Translations under genes and position numbers: made by a program
Notes under the pieces: model-generated
Databases searched by the model: none
What the model was told of the DNA's origin: nothing
What the model saw: the letters and a program-made list of their open reading frames with translations, nothing else
Assembly: GCA_018817425.1 (NCBI GenBank)
Contig: JAHITX010000001.1
Coordinates: 1-64,000, forward strand
DNA: 64,000 bases
Reading direction: 5' to 3'
From: Pseudomonadota bacterium
GTDB lineage: Bacteria; Desulfobacterota; Desulfobacteria; Desulfobacterales; RPRI01
In this document: positions 8,132 to 17,793 of the stretch, one piece after another
How positions within the stretch are numbered: position 1 is the first letter of the stretch
How the letters are laid out: each line of letters begins with the position of its first letter

Positions 8132-8806
8132 ATGCTTGAAACAAAAGAACAGGTTCTTGAAAAAATACTTACTAAGGGAAAACCGGTCTGTCCGCATTGT
8201 AAAACCGAAATGAATCTCTGGGAAGTTCCGTCGATTAACTGCGGGGATGGTTTGGGATGGGGAACACCTTATCTTTATATATGCTTTAATGATGATTGTT
8301 CTTCATATACAAGCGGATGGGACAACATTAAAGATAATTATGCTCATAGCGCTTCCTATAGATGTATGTGCTATCCAGGCACCGACCAATTTGAGCTGAT
8401 TACGGTATTTAGCCCTGCAGGAGCAACAGGACAGATTATAGATGACAAGATAATGGCACAACAGGAAGCATTGAAAGAGGCTACGAAAAAAGGCTTTTCT
8501 ATTCTTGCCGAATGTTATGTATCAAAAGATTCTCCGTCAGTTATGAGAATTATACTTGATCCGACGGAGCCTGCACGTGTAAGGCTCAAGGCAGCCGAAA
8601 TGATAGGTGATATAGGTGAAGTAGATGCAATCGAACCTTTAAAAAACTTAAAATTTGAAAACAAGCTTATTAAAGAAAAGGTTGAACAATCGATTTCAAA
8701 GATACATGAAAGATCTTTTACCAGAGAATGCCCGTTTTGTGCAGAAATAGTAAAAAAAAGGGCCAATATGTGTAAGCATTGCGGAAAAGAGATTGCCGGA
8801 CAATAA
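8132..8806 (+). CDS. Zinc-ribbon / HEAT-like protein
   Basis: This 224-residue soluble protein has three parts. The N-terminal zinc-binding region carries CPHC near residue 20 and further cysteines (INCGDG, CFNDDC, YRCMCYPG). The middle helical part (about 125-190) resembles a single HEAT-like repeat with ARVRLKAAEMIGDIG. The short C-terminal zinc ribbon has CPFC...CKHCG, a double-zinc-ribbon style end. The protein probably binds zinc at both ends and may mediate protein contacts; the function is not known. It ends just before a large bidirectional terminator. Confidence 0.6.
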   Translation: MLETKEQVLEKILTKGKPVCPHCKTEMNLWEVPSINCGDGLGWGTPYLYICFNDDCSSYTSGWDNIKDNYAHSASYRCMCYPGTDQFELITVFSPAGATGQIIDDKIMAQQEALKEATKKGFSILAECYVSKDSPSVMRIILDPTEPARVRLKAAEMIGDIGEVDAIEPLKNLKFENKLIKEKVEQSISKIHERSFTRECPFCAEIVKKRANMCKHCGKEIAGQ

Positions 8807-8822
8807 GCTTTGTCGGTAATGA

Positions 8823-8869
8823 TCCTATAGGATTGATGGATTTCTTATAAATCCATCAATCCTATAGGA
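8823..8869. terminator. Strong bidirectional terminator, 21-bp perfect stem
   Basis: Positions 8823-8843 are exactly complementary to 8849-8869 with a 5-base loop (CTTAT). The hairpin lies between convergent genes (zinc-ribbon protein, plus; hydrolase, minus). The stem is long and AT-containing; downstream T-rich sequence on the plus strand starts near 8877. Confidence 0.8.
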
Positions 8870-8880
8870 GTAAACGCTTT

Positions 8881-9585
8881 TTAATCTATTTTAAACATTC
8901 CGTTTTTTAAAAAAGCTGTAACCTGTTCAAGAACCTTTTTATCATTCATTATAAAAGAATGTGTTTTATGTACCACCAGAAAATCTTTCATACCCAAAAG
9001 CTTTGCGCTTTCTACGGAAACCTTTCCATCGCTTTTTCCCGGAATCAGAAACGATGAAATGGGAGTAATTGTTTTATCACCGGTAATAATTCCGACCTCA
9101 TAATCAGGAGGACCCACTGCTTTTGGAATACTGCCCGGTTTTGTTCCCAATTGTTTTCCTGCAGGCCCGTTTATTAATTTAAAAACGGTGCTTTTTCCAA
9201 ATTTATCGACGATTTCACTGCCGCTATTCGGAGGACTTAGCATTACAACGCGGCCAAGATTTGAAACTTTATTATTTTCAAGATAGTATCGGACCAGAAT
9301 GCCTCCCATAGAATGAGTAACAAAATGGATTTTACCGGCACCAAGAGATAAGCATTTTTCAATTGCTTTGGGTATTGTGTCTACAGAAAGTTCCTGTATG
9401 GTTTTCCTGCGTGATGGATAGCCGATATTTACTACACGAAAACCTTTGTTTTCAAGGTAATGTTCGAGTTTTAACAAAGATCTTTTAGTACGCGCCAGGC
9501 CGTGCAAAAGTATCACAAATTCGGCATTCGTATTTGCAGTTTTTGTGTAACCAACTGTCAGAAGATGAAAAAGCGATATATTCAT
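8881..9585 (-). CDS. Alpha/beta hydrolase (lipase/esterase-like)
   Basis: This 234-residue alpha/beta hydrolase has the HG oxyanion motif in LLHGLART near residue 27 and the nucleophile elbow THSMGG with Ser92. Probable acid and histidine partners are GKSDGK and HKTHSF near the C-terminus. The pattern resembles the short 'lipase class 2/PGAP1-like' hydrolases that act on acyl esters. No signal peptide is evident, so it is probably cytosolic or membrane-associated. It starts 9 bases after the stop of the radical SAM gene on the same strand, so the two are probably one transcript. The substrate is unknown. Confidence 0.75.
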   Translation of the reverse strand: MNISLFHLLTVGYTKTANTNAEFVILLHGLARTKRSLLKLEHYLENKGFRVVNIGYPSRRKTIQELSVDTIPKAIEKCLSLGAGKIHFVTHSMGGILVRYYLENNKVSNLGRVVMLSPPNSGSEIVDKFGKSTVFKLINGPAGKQLGTKPGSIPKAVGPPDYEVGIITGDKTITPISSFLIPGKSDGKVSVESAKLLGMKDFLVVHKTHSFIMNDKKVLEQVTAFLKNGMFKID

Positions 9586-9593
9586 TTTGTTTA

Positions 9594-10898
9594 TTAAAAT
9601 GTTTCTTTCGGTGGATTAAAGTATCCGTGCTTTAAATCCGGGAAGTCTTTTTTTATCATAGAAAGAATTGTACTCATGCCGACAGGAGTACTCACCGGCG
9701 CAGCTTCAGACATTATCTTCCAATATCTTAAAGGATCAAAATTCAGGTTTCTCCACTGTATGAAATTAACCGGATACTTTTTTAAAAAATCATAAAGAGC
9801 AGCCAGTTCTTCCTGTGAATCTGTAAAACCTGGGCAATTAAGATAATTTATGGATATAAACTTTTTCTTTTTAATCGCAATTTTTATACTTTTTATAACA
9901 TCTGAAAAAGCATACCCTTTTGGACGAAAATATGAAGTATAGCAGGTTTCCCTAACGCTGTTCATACTTATTCTAATACTGTCAAGCCCTGCATCAAAAA
10001 GTTTTTCAAGAACATCCGGGATACTACCATTGGTATTCATATTGATAGTTCCGTTTAGGGTCTTTGCACGTATCAGCTTTATTGCAGGTTCAATAACATG
10101 AGCAGCAAGCAAGGGATCTCCTTCACAACCCTGGCCAAAACTGACTACACTTTTCTTTACCTTTTTTATATGCTCAATTGCAATTTCTGCAATTTCTTCG
10201 GGTGTCGGAGTAAATGAGATTCTATCCTGACTGTTTTTAATATCAGTACTTTTCTGTAACGATAAACAGCCTAAGCATTGTGCGTTACAATTTTTTGAAG
10301 TCGGAAGGGGTGCTTCAAATCTTTTCAAGAAAAAATTTTTTGCGGCAGGACATCCATAAGTTAAAGCGCAATTTTCAAGATGCGCGCGCAACCTGTTATG
10401 TGGCATTTTTGTTCTCATGGAGCGGATACCCACTAATATTTTGTTGTGCGGCATCAGACGTAAATCCTGCCTTTTTTCACTGTCCACAAGTATTACTGCT
10501 GTTCGAAATTTGCCATTGTGCCAGCCAACAGCTCCATATGAAAATAAAGGAAGATGCTTAGCCCCCTTTAGTTCCTTATAAGCGCAAACATGAGAAAGAA
10601 CATAACCCGGTGAATTGAAAGCTGCTACAGGAAAGATAGGTTCGCCCGGGGCATATGGATTGTTTTTTAAAGTTTCAAGTTTTGATGTTTCAAGATTAAA
10701 CAGGATTGGATGCCTGTCCGGCAAAAACATAAACTCACCGCCATAAGGCATGGGAACGGTATTTTGTTTAGTCAATGGTATTATAGAAGATGCTGCCATT
10801 CCAACAGCAGCATAGCCATCAAGTTCGAATATTGTGCCCTTTTCATCGGCAACAAGAGCTGTAACAAGGTCTTTTTTTTTAAAAGATTCAATATTCAT
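9594..10898 (-). CDS. Radical SAM protein with a ~190-residue N-terminal extension
   Basis: This 434-residue protein carries the radical-SAM cluster motif C204-x3-C208-x2-C211 unusually far into the sequence. It is followed by the SAM-binding GQGCEGDPL segment and a partial TIM barrel up to about residue 400. The first ~190 residues form a separate domain of unknown type that ends with two extra cysteines (Cys177, Cys183), which could bind a second cluster or zinc. No SPASM or B12 domain was recognised. It is probably co-transcribed with the downstream hydrolase. The substrate is unknown; the radical SAM assignment itself is firm. Confidence 0.8.
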   Translation of the reverse strand: MNIESFKKKDLVTALVADEKGTIFELDGYAAVGMAASSIIPLTKQNTVPMPYGGEFMFLPDRHPILFNLETSKLETLKNNPYAPGEPIFPVAAFNSPGYVLSHVCAYKELKGAKHLPLFSYGAVGWHNGKFRTAVILVDSEKRQDLRLMPHNKILVGIRSMRTKMPHNRLRAHLENCALTYGCPAAKNFFLKRFEAPLPTSKNCNAQCLGCLSLQKSTDIKNSQDRISFTPTPEEIAEIAIEHIKKVKKSVVSFGQGCEGDPLLAAHVIEPAIKLIRAKTLNGTINMNTNGSIPDVLEKLFDAGLDSIRISMNSVRETCYTSYFRPKGYAFSDVIKSIKIAIKKKKFISINYLNCPGFTDSQEELAALYDFLKKYPVNFIQWRNLNFDPLRYWKIMSEAAPVSTPVGMSTILSMIKKDFPDLKHGYFNPPKETF

Positions 10899-10933
10899 TG
10901 TGAATAATATAAACTGATAGTTTGCGTATAAAA

Positions 10934-12349
10934 CTAAATGGAATCATTTTTCGAAAGAAGAGCTTTGGTCCATCCACCGCCAAGAGCCTTATAAAGAACA
11001 ATCTGGCTGTTAATTACTTCCGTCTGATAGCTTATGAGATTTAGAGATGAATTCAGATATCCGCGTTGAGCATCAAGCACTGTAAGATAATCAACAACTC
11101 CAACTTCATACTTCTTGTTGGCAAGAAATAAAACCCTTTCAAGCGCTTTTAACTCCTCTTCCTGGGCGCTAAGCTTATTGCCGGAAGTCTTGATCTTGAT
11201 CAAAGCATCATGTACTTCCTTAAAAGCGGTTTTTACTGTTTTTACATATTGAATGACGGCTTGTTTCTGCTGTGCTTCTGTAATTTTAACATTTGAATTT
11301 CTTCTGCCGAAATCAAGAACAGGTTCTATTAAATTTCCACCTATATTCCACATTCTTGCTGATGATTGCATCAGATTGTCTAATTCAAAGCTATGCAGTC
11401 CCAAAGCGCCGGTAAGGGATATTGATGGGAAATAAGCAGCCTTTGCCACGCCGATTTGAAAGTTAGCGGCTTTTAAAGTTTCTTCAGCCTGTAAAATATC
11501 CGGCCTGTTTTCAAGCAGCTTTGACGGGAGCAAGGCAGGCACTTTAATTGGTTCGGGCAATTGAAGATTTATATTATAAAGATTATCAAATATTTCATTG
11601 GGAGTTTTACCTAAAATAAGAGATAGGGTGTTCTTTAATAAAGCATCCTGCTCTTTTAAATTTTCAAGCAAAATTTTCACGGAATCATATTGAGCCTTTG
11701 CCTGCTGTACAACCATTTCATCAAGGATACCATGCTTGAACTGCTTTTGCCTGAACTCATAGATTTCCTTATAACTAGTTAATATGTTTTCGGTAGTTTG
11801 TAACTGCCGCGCAAGAGATACAAGATTAAAATATACTGTTGCAACATTTGAGACAAGGCTAAGCTGCAGAGTATCTTTTCCTGCTTTTGTTGAAAGCAGG
11901 GTAGAGTAAGCTGCTTCCTTCCGGTTTTTTAATTTACCCCAGAGATCCAGCTCATATGCCACATCTGCTGAAAGAGAAAAATAATTATTCGTATATGCAC
12001 TTCCCAATTGAGAAGCCTCAGCGCTTGTTCTTTGCCTTGATGCTGCTGCGTTGGCATTTATAAAGGGAAAACGGTCGGCTTTGGCAAAACCCAGCCTGTA
12101 TCTTGCTTCTTCAATCCTTGTAGCCGCCAATTTCAGGTCATCGTTATTTTTCAATGCTTCTTCTATAAGCATATTTAAATTTTCATCTTTATAATTTTGC
12201 CACCATTTTGTATTTATAGCAGTATCACAGGCAGTCTTTGCAAGATCCGGAGGCAGATTGACCTGCGGTTTAGAATATTTTGGTGCAAAAGAACAACTGT
12301 AAAATCCAATTGCCGAGACTAATAAGTATATATAAAGCCTTTTTTTCAT
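10934..12349 (-). CDS. Outer-membrane efflux lipoprotein (OprM/NodT type)
   Basis: This 471-residue outer-membrane factor is the channel of a tripartite RND efflux pump. The signal peptide ends at an SCS lipobox (GFYSCS). The protein shows the duplicated TolC-like coiled-coil repeat: FSLSADVAYELDLWGKLKNR in the first half, then LLENRPDILQAEETLKAA and FGRRNSN in the second. It overlaps the RND permease stop by 4 bases (ATGA), so translation is coupled. It is the last gene of the TetR-adaptor-permease-channel operon. The exported substrates cannot be predicted from sequence. Confidence 0.92.
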   Translation of the reverse strand: MKKRLYIYLLVSAIGFYSCSFAPKYSKPQVNLPPDLAKTACDTAINTKWWQNYKDENLNMLIEEALKNNDDLKLAATRIEEARYRLGFAKADRFPFINANAAASRQRTSAEASQLGSAYTNNYFSLSADVAYELDLWGKLKNRKEAAYSTLLSTKAGKDTLQLSLVSNVATVYFNLVSLARQLQTTENILTSYKEIYEFRQKQFKHGILDEMVVQQAKAQYDSVKILLENLKEQDALLKNTLSLILGKTPNEIFDNLYNINLQLPEPIKVPALLPSKLLENRPDILQAEETLKAANFQIGVAKAAYFPSISLTGALGLHSFELDNLMQSSARMWNIGGNLIEPVLDFGRRNSNVKITEAQQKQAVIQYVKTVKTAFKEVHDALIKIKTSGNKLSAQEEELKALERVLFLANKKYEVGVVDYLTVLDAQRGYLNSSLNLISYQTEVINSQIVLYKALGGGWTKALLSKNDSI

Positions 12350-15300
12350 CTTTTCACCTTTTCTTCAAATATTTGTTTTGCCCTCATAATCAGATAATAA
12401 AATAAAGGGATGGCAAATACTCCGATTGTTGTTGCCAAAAACATTCCGGCTACAACTGTTGTGCCTATGATATTTCTGCTGCCGGCTCCGGCTCCGGTCC
12501 CGAGGGCAAGAGGAAGTGTTCCGGCTATAAAGGCAAAAGAAGTCATAACTATCGGCCTGAATCTTATCCTTGCAGCTTCCACAGTTGCTTCGAACAAAGG
12601 CATTCCATGCTTTTTGTAGCGTTCTTCGGCAAATTCAACAATTAAAATAGCATTTTTTGCCGCAAGTCCAACCAAAGTAATAATACCTACCTGGAAATAT
12701 ATATCACTTTCAAGTCCTCTTAGCAATACACCAAGTATAGCGCCGAATATTGCAAAAGGTATGGACAGGATAATTGCAACAGGAGCCAGCCAGCTTTCAT
12801 AAAGAGCAATAAGTATCAAAAACACAAAAACAACTGCATAGACAGTAGCTACATAACCTGTCTGAGCCAGACTTTTCTCCTGATAGGAAGTTCCTGCCCA
12901 GGCAATTGTATATCCGGTCGGTAAGACTTCAAGAGCTGTGTCTTCTATTGCCTTAAGCGCAGCGCCGCTTGAAAATCCGTGTCTTGGTTCACCAATAATT
13001 TTTGCAGCCGGAAACATGTTAAATCTTTCAACAACACTGGTATCAATTATTCTTTTCAAGGTAATAAGAGAACTTACCGGCACCAGTTCTCCATACTGTG
13101 AACGAACAAAGACTTTATTGTAATCATTTAGTGATTCTCTGAATTTGCCTTCGGACTGCATGTTTACATGATATGTTTTCCCGTACAGATTTACGTCATT
13201 AACATAGCTTTTACCAAATGTCATTTGAAGTGTTTTGTACAACTTATCTATTTCTACCCCTAAAGATTTTGCTTTCTCCCTGTTTACCACAACAGAATAA
13301 TGCGGCACATTGGTATTAAGAGTCGTACGCACCGCCATCAAAGTAGGGTTCTGGTTAGCCCTTTTAACAATTTCCTGAATGTATCCATTCAGTTTATCGA
13401 TGGACTCTCCCGTTCTGTTCTGTATATACATTTCAAATCCGCCGGTATTGCTTAATCCGCTTATTGGAGGGGGAGTAACGGCAAATATCAGTGAATTCTT
13501 GAGTTGATAAAATTTTTTGTTCATATCTTCGGCAAGCGCTCTGGCAGACTGTTCAGGCCTTTTTCTCTCCGGCCAGTCTTTAAGATTTACCCAGGTTGCA
13601 GAGCTATCGGTTTTTGTAGCCCCGGAGCCGAAATCAAGCCCGATTATTCCGCCTCCCTGGGCTACTTCAGAATAAGACTGGGAAATCCTTTCAATTTCAA
13701 GCTCGGATTGCAATGTGCGGCTAAGCGATGTGCCAGGCATCATATAATTTAAAGCCAAAACCAATCCCTTATCCTCCATCGGCACCAAACTGGATGGAAG
13801 TTTATCAACCAAATGAAATATAAGAAATATCATTGTGCCAAAAAGAATAATATTAATTATAGCAGTTTTAATTACCAGTTTGACAACTTTTGTAAAGCTA
13901 TTGGTTATTGTATCAAATAGCTTTAAAAATAATCTAATGGGAAGGATGGGGGGTGGTTGGGTCTCCTTTAAAAATATTACGCAAAGAGCCGGAGTCAGAG
14001 TAAGAGCTACAATGCCGGAGATAAAAACCGATATCGCAATTGTAATGGCGAACTGCTGATACATCTTGCCGCTGAATCCGCCTATAAATGAAGCGGGTAT
14101 AAATACTGCAGAAAGCACAAGAACGATAGCTATAACAGGAGAAGTAATTTCCTGCATGGCTTTTACGGTTGCTTCCTTGACACTAAGTTTTTCTTCCCTT
14201 AAAATCCGTTCCACATTTTCAATAACCACGATGGCGTCATCAACCACAAGTCCGATTGCCAGAATAAGCCCGAACAGGGTTAACAAATTTATAGAAAAGC
14301 CTGCCGAATAGATGCCCGCAAAGGTTCCTATTATTGAAACAGGTATTGCCATTACGGGAATCAATGTAGCCCTTAAATTCCCAAGAAATACATAAATAAC
14401 CATAATTACGAGGATAATTGAGATGACAAGGGCGATTATAACTTCTTTTATTGATTCTCTTACAAATCTGGTAATATCATCCACAAGGTAGTATTTTACA
14501 TCCGGAGGAAACCCTTTAGACATTTCAGCAAGCTTTTTTTTGACCGCATCTCCGACAGCTACAGCGTTTGCACCCGGATTCAAAAAAACTCCCATTGCCA
14601 CAGCAGGCTCTCTTTTAAATGAACCTTTCATGCCGTAGTTTTCTGCTGCAAGATCCACTCTGGCGACATCTTTTAACTTTAAAGATGAGCCATCCCGGTT
14701 TGAACGGATAATGATGTTTTCAAATTCTCCAATTGTTTTTAATCTGCTTTCAGCTCTTACGCTGTAAGTATAAATCTGCTCTGTTGAGCTGGGTTCATCA
14801 CCGATTCCGCCTGCTGTGAACTGTTTATTCTGAGCCTTGATCACATCGCTTATCTCCGTAGGCGTGAGCCCGAAAACAGCCAGTTTGTCAGGTTTGAGCC
14901 ATACTCTCATTGAGTATTTCTTTTCACCATAAAGAAACACATCGCCAACTCCCGGTACTCTTTTCAGGTCATCAGCAACATTTATCGCTACATAGTTTGA
15001 AAGAGAGACTATGTCCCGTTTTTGATTCTCAGATATCCAGCATAAAACAGCAAGCATATCAGGAGAACGTTCACGGACTATAACTCCCTGCTTTTGTACT
15101 TCTTCGGGTAAAGTGCTTAGCGCTATCTGTACCCTGTTGTTTACGTCAACCCTTGCCATAGCCGGATCAGTGCCCACATTAAAATATACGCTCATAGTCA
15201 GTGATCCGTCGGAAGATGCGGTGCTTGATATATAAATCATGTCCCCAACGCCATTTAAAGAATCTTCGAGCGGAATTGCCACTGTTCTTGAAACGGTATC

Positions 15301-15465
15301 CGCATCCGCACCCGGATAGACAGTTCTGATAATTATTTGAAGAGGGGTCAGAGCCGGATACTCCTGTACGGCTAATTCTTTTAGCGCAATGACTCCTGCA
15401 AGGGTTATGACAATCGCAATAACGGTGGACAATAACGGTTTTTCTATGAAAAATTTGGAAAACAT
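12346..15465 (-). CDS. RND efflux permease (AcrB/MexB, HAE1 type)
   Basis: This 1039-residue inner-membrane proton/drug antiporter is of full HAE1 length. It starts with MFSKFFIEKP and has two six-helix halves, each followed by large periplasmic domains. The TM4 region holds LILAIGLVVDDAIVVIENVER with the proton-relay Asp-Asp pair, and the TM10 region holds LVGLAAKNAILIVEFA with the conserved Lys. It should form a trimer that exports hydrophobic drugs or lipids using proton motive force, with the adaptor and channel encoded on either side. It begins 5 bases after the adaptor stop. Confidence 0.95.
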   Translation of the reverse strand: MFSKFFIEKPLLSTVIAIVITLAGVIALKELAVQEYPALTPLQIIIRTVYPGADADTVSRTVAIPLEDSLNGVGDMIYISSTASSDGSLTMSVYFNVGTDPAMARVDVNNRVQIALSTLPEEVQKQGVIVRERSPDMLAVLCWISENQKRDIVSLSNYVAINVADDLKRVPGVGDVFLYGEKKYSMRVWLKPDKLAVFGLTPTEISDVIKAQNKQFTAGGIGDEPSSTEQIYTYSVRAESRLKTIGEFENIIIRSNRDGSSLKLKDVARVDLAAENYGMKGSFKREPAVAMGVFLNPGANAVAVGDAVKKKLAEMSKGFPPDVKYYLVDDITRFVRESIKEVIIALVISIILVIMVIYVFLGNLRATLIPVMAIPVSIIGTFAGIYSAGFSINLLTLFGLILAIGLVVDDAIVVIENVERILREEKLSVKEATVKAMQEITSPVIAIVLVLSAVFIPASFIGGFSGKMYQQFAITIAISVFISGIVALTLTPALCVIFLKETQPPPILPIRLFLKLFDTITNSFTKVVKLVIKTAIINIILFGTMIFLIFHLVDKLPSSLVPMEDKGLVLALNYMMPGTSLSRTLQSELEIERISQSYSEVAQGGGIIGLDFGSGATKTDSSATWVNLKDWPERKRPEQSARALAEDMNKKFYQLKNSLIFAVTPPPISGLSNTGGFEMYIQNRTGESIDKLNGYIQEIVKRANQNPTLMAVRTTLNTNVPHYSVVVNREKAKSLGVEIDKLYKTLQMTFGKSYVNDVNLYGKTYHVNMQSEGKFRESLNDYNKVFVRSQYGELVPVSSLITLKRIIDTSVVERFNMFPAAKIIGEPRHGFSSGAALKAIEDTALEVLPTGYTIAWAGTSYQEKSLAQTGYVATVYAVVFVFLILIALYESWLAPVAIILSIPFAIFGAILGVLLRGLESDIYFQVGIITLVGLAAKNAILIVEFAEERYKKHGMPLFEATVEAARIRFRPIVMTSFAFIAGTLPLALGTGAGAGSRNIIGTTVVAGMFLATTIGVFAIPLFYYLIMRAKQIFEEKVKR

Positions 15466-15470
15466 AACCC

Positions 15471-16625
15471 TTATGCCTCTTTATTTATAATTTTATCTGT
15501 TTTAACCGGCATGTCCGGCCTGATTTTAAAAAAATTGTTTACTACAACCAGATCTCCTTCATTTAATCCCTTTTCTATAATGAAATTTTCTCCGCTGGTA
15601 TCACCCACTTCAACCGGTCTGACAGCTATTTTTCCATCTTTTACAATAAAGACAATAGTGCCTCCGGGATTCTGGATAACGGATTGCTGAGGTACTACAA
15701 TAGTATTTTTTCTTTTAAGTCCTTCAATTTTAATCCTTACAAATTGACCTGGAAGTATTTCGCTTTTACGGTTCGGAAAGACAGCTCTTGCTTTTACGGA
15801 AGCCGTTTTTTCATCAATATTTGTGTCGACAAAATTTACGGTTCCTTTTTCATCATACCTGCCATTATCCGAAATAAGCCAGGCCGAGAGCATTTTTCCC
15901 ATTTTTGCCCAATTACCGCTTTTTAATTCATATTTTGTTTTCAAAAAATCTATATCCGGCAATGAAAAGTCAACATATAAAGGATCTGTTTGCGTCACAG
16001 TAACCAATGGTGTGCCGGCACTTACAAAATTACCTACATCTACGTTTCTTAGCCCGGTAACACCGGATACTGTTGCATTTACATCCGTATAATTAAGATT
16101 AATTCCGGTCTGCAACAAACGCGCCCTTGCCGCTGAAACCGAAGCTTTTGCTATTTCATATGCCGAAAGAGCAGTATCACGGTCCTGTTCGCTGGCTACT
16201 TGAGCTTCATACAGGGCGTTCATTCTTTTCCAGTCTCTTTCAGTTTTGTTCAACTGAGCTATAGCCTGTTCCAGAAGTGCCTGAGCTGTGGCTGCTTCAG
16301 CCTCATATATATCCGGTTCAATTTTAAAAAGAAGATCTTCCGCTTTAACCGATTGGCCTTCCGTAAAGAGTTTGCTCTGCAAAATTCCTGAAACTCTTGC
16401 TACAAGTGTAACGCTACTTACACTTTTTGTTCTTGCGGGATATTCCAATTCAACGGGAAAGTCTTTTGGCTCCGGAATCTTATAAACATCTACAGACACT
16501 ACTGGTGCTGAACCTGTCTTTTCCTGTGCCGGACTATCAGGTTTTGAACAAGATGCAAATGTTAAAATAAAAAGAACAAAAATATAAATGGTAAATATTT
16601 TTTTTGGCATGTTGTAAGCTTTCAT
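15471..16625 (-). CDS. RND efflux periplasmic adaptor (AcrA/MexA type) lipoprotein
   Basis: This 384-residue membrane fusion protein begins with a signal peptide ending in the lipobox TFASC, so it is lipid-anchored in the inner membrane facing the periplasm. It has a lipoyl-type half (VSGILQSKLFTEGQSVKAEDLLF), a coiled-coil hairpin with repeated Ala/Glu/Gln (about 110-165), the second lipoyl half and beta-barrel, and a membrane-proximal domain near the C-terminus. AAGGTGAT precedes the ATG. It links the RND permease to the outer-membrane channel encoded downstream. Confidence 0.93.
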   Translation of the reverse strand: MKAYNMPKKIFTIYIFVLFILTFASCSKPDSPAQEKTGSAPVVSVDVYKIPEPKDFPVELEYPARTKSVSSVTLVARVSGILQSKLFTEGQSVKAEDLLFKIEPDIYEAEAATAQALLEQAIAQLNKTERDWKRMNALYEAQVASEQDRDTALSAYEIAKASVSAARARLLQTGINLNYTDVNATVSGVTGLRNVDVGNFVSAGTPLVTVTQTDPLYVDFSLPDIDFLKTKYELKSGNWAKMGKMLSAWLISDNGRYDEKGTVNFVDTNIDEKTASVKARAVFPNRKSEILPGQFVRIKIEGLKRKNTIVVPQQSVIQNPGGTIVFIVKDGKIAVRPVEVGDTSGENFIIEKGLNEGDLVVVNNFFKIRPDMPVKTDKIINKEA

Positions 16626-16706
16626 AAATCACCTTTTGAATTGATCAATGTTTCTGTATGCATCTATTGGAAATTATATCCGTTATTTATTAAATTTTAT
16701 GCTTTC

Positions 16707-17339
16707 TTAGTCTTTGCTATCTTTCTTAATACTGCTTAAGAAGAGATCAAGAACCGCCATCGCATTATTAGAATAAGGATGTTTTTTGGGATCACGGAGC
16801 CAAAGGAGCAAAAAAGAGCTTATTACGCTGTTAAGTGAAACAGCAAAATAATAAGGCTCAAGTAAAGGTTTAAACCGTCCCGCTTTAATGCCCGATTCAA
16901 AAACAGCAGCAAGTTTATCCAGCAGTTTTTCGTACAAAAACCTGATATCTTCGTTAAAACATGCTGTTACATCAGTACTGGCCAGATTGGTTCTGCCAAT
17001 ATATATTTTTAAAGTAGATTCATTTCCCATCAAGAATTCCCCTTTAACTTTTACATAATTCCGTAGTTTTTCAATTTCATTACCAGAAATTTCAAGAGCT
17101 TCAATAAAGACGGCATTAGCTTTTTCTGAAAATTCCATAATCATTTCACGATATAATTCTTCCTTGTTGGGGAAAAATTTGTACATTGTTCCGATCGCAA
17201 ACTCTGCTTTTTTTGCAATTTTGTGCATGGAAACATTGTGGTAGCCGAATTCTGAAAATAGCTCGAGAGCTGCTTTGATTATATCTCGGCGCTGCCGCAG
17301 TTTCTCTCTTTCACGCCTTGTAAGATTATTGCTTTTCAT
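16707..17339 (-). CDS. TetR/AcrR-family regulator of the efflux operon
   Basis: This 210-residue TetR-type regulator has an N-terminal helix-turn-helix (about residues 18-65), with IIKAALELFSEFGYHN, MHKIAKKAEFAIGTMYKFF and the family-typical NKEELYREM. The ligand-binding helical domain fills the rest. The start at 17339 follows AAGGGGC; an upstream TTG at 17357 is less likely. It is the first gene of the operon and about 80 bases upstream of the adaptor gene, so it probably represses its own transcription and that of the pump, released by a pump substrate. The ligand is unknown. Confidence 0.85.
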   Translation of the reverse strand: MKSNNLTRREREKLRQRRDIIKAALELFSEFGYHNVSMHKIAKKAEFAIGTMYKFFPNKEELYREMIMEFSEKANAVFIEALEISGNEIEKLRNYVKVKGEFLMGNESTLKIYIGRTNLASTDVTACFNEDIRFLYEKLLDKLAAVFESGIKAGRFKPLLEPYYFAVSLNSVISSFLLLWLRDPKKHPYSNNAMAVLDLFLSSIKKDSKD

Positions 17340-17393
17340 TATATGGCCCCTTTGCAAGTCAAATTATATGTCATAAAATGAATACAGCGTCAA

Positions 17394-17421
17394 TTTATAG
17401 AACGAATTGTCATAATGTCAA
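17394..17421 (-). promoter_or_regulatory. Sigma-70-type promoter of the TetR-RND operon
   Basis: On the minus strand TTGACA (17416-17421) is separated by 16 bases from TATAAA (17394-17399), a near-consensus promoter about 55 bases before the TetR start codon. TATGACA occurs twice nearby and may be part of the repressor binding site. The remaining 17422-17793 gap is AT-rich without a recognisable gene. Confidence 0.55.
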
Positions 17422-17793
17422 GATAAAAGAGGTATCTTTTTTATTTAATTGAAAAATTGCTGCAATGCAAAAATGTATATTTTGTGATTATTGCTCTGTC
17501 AAAAACTGAAATGGCGAAATATATATTTTGCAGTTTTTTGTGAGCTTACCAATTGTAAAACTATTGTAAAATTGCACAAAAGCTTTGCAACTAACCCTTT
17601 TTCCCTCTATAAATTAAAAATCTGAGTTCTTTGTATAACACATCTTTATCAACCTGTTACTGTGTCAGGTTCAAATATCAATCCTTACGATACTTAAATG
17701 TATTTCTGCGGTTAATTGGTACTTGGTCAAAGCTGTTCGTTTTTCAAAGGCCTTATTCTATCAGAATTAATTTCAAAGGAGTTTTTAATTAAT

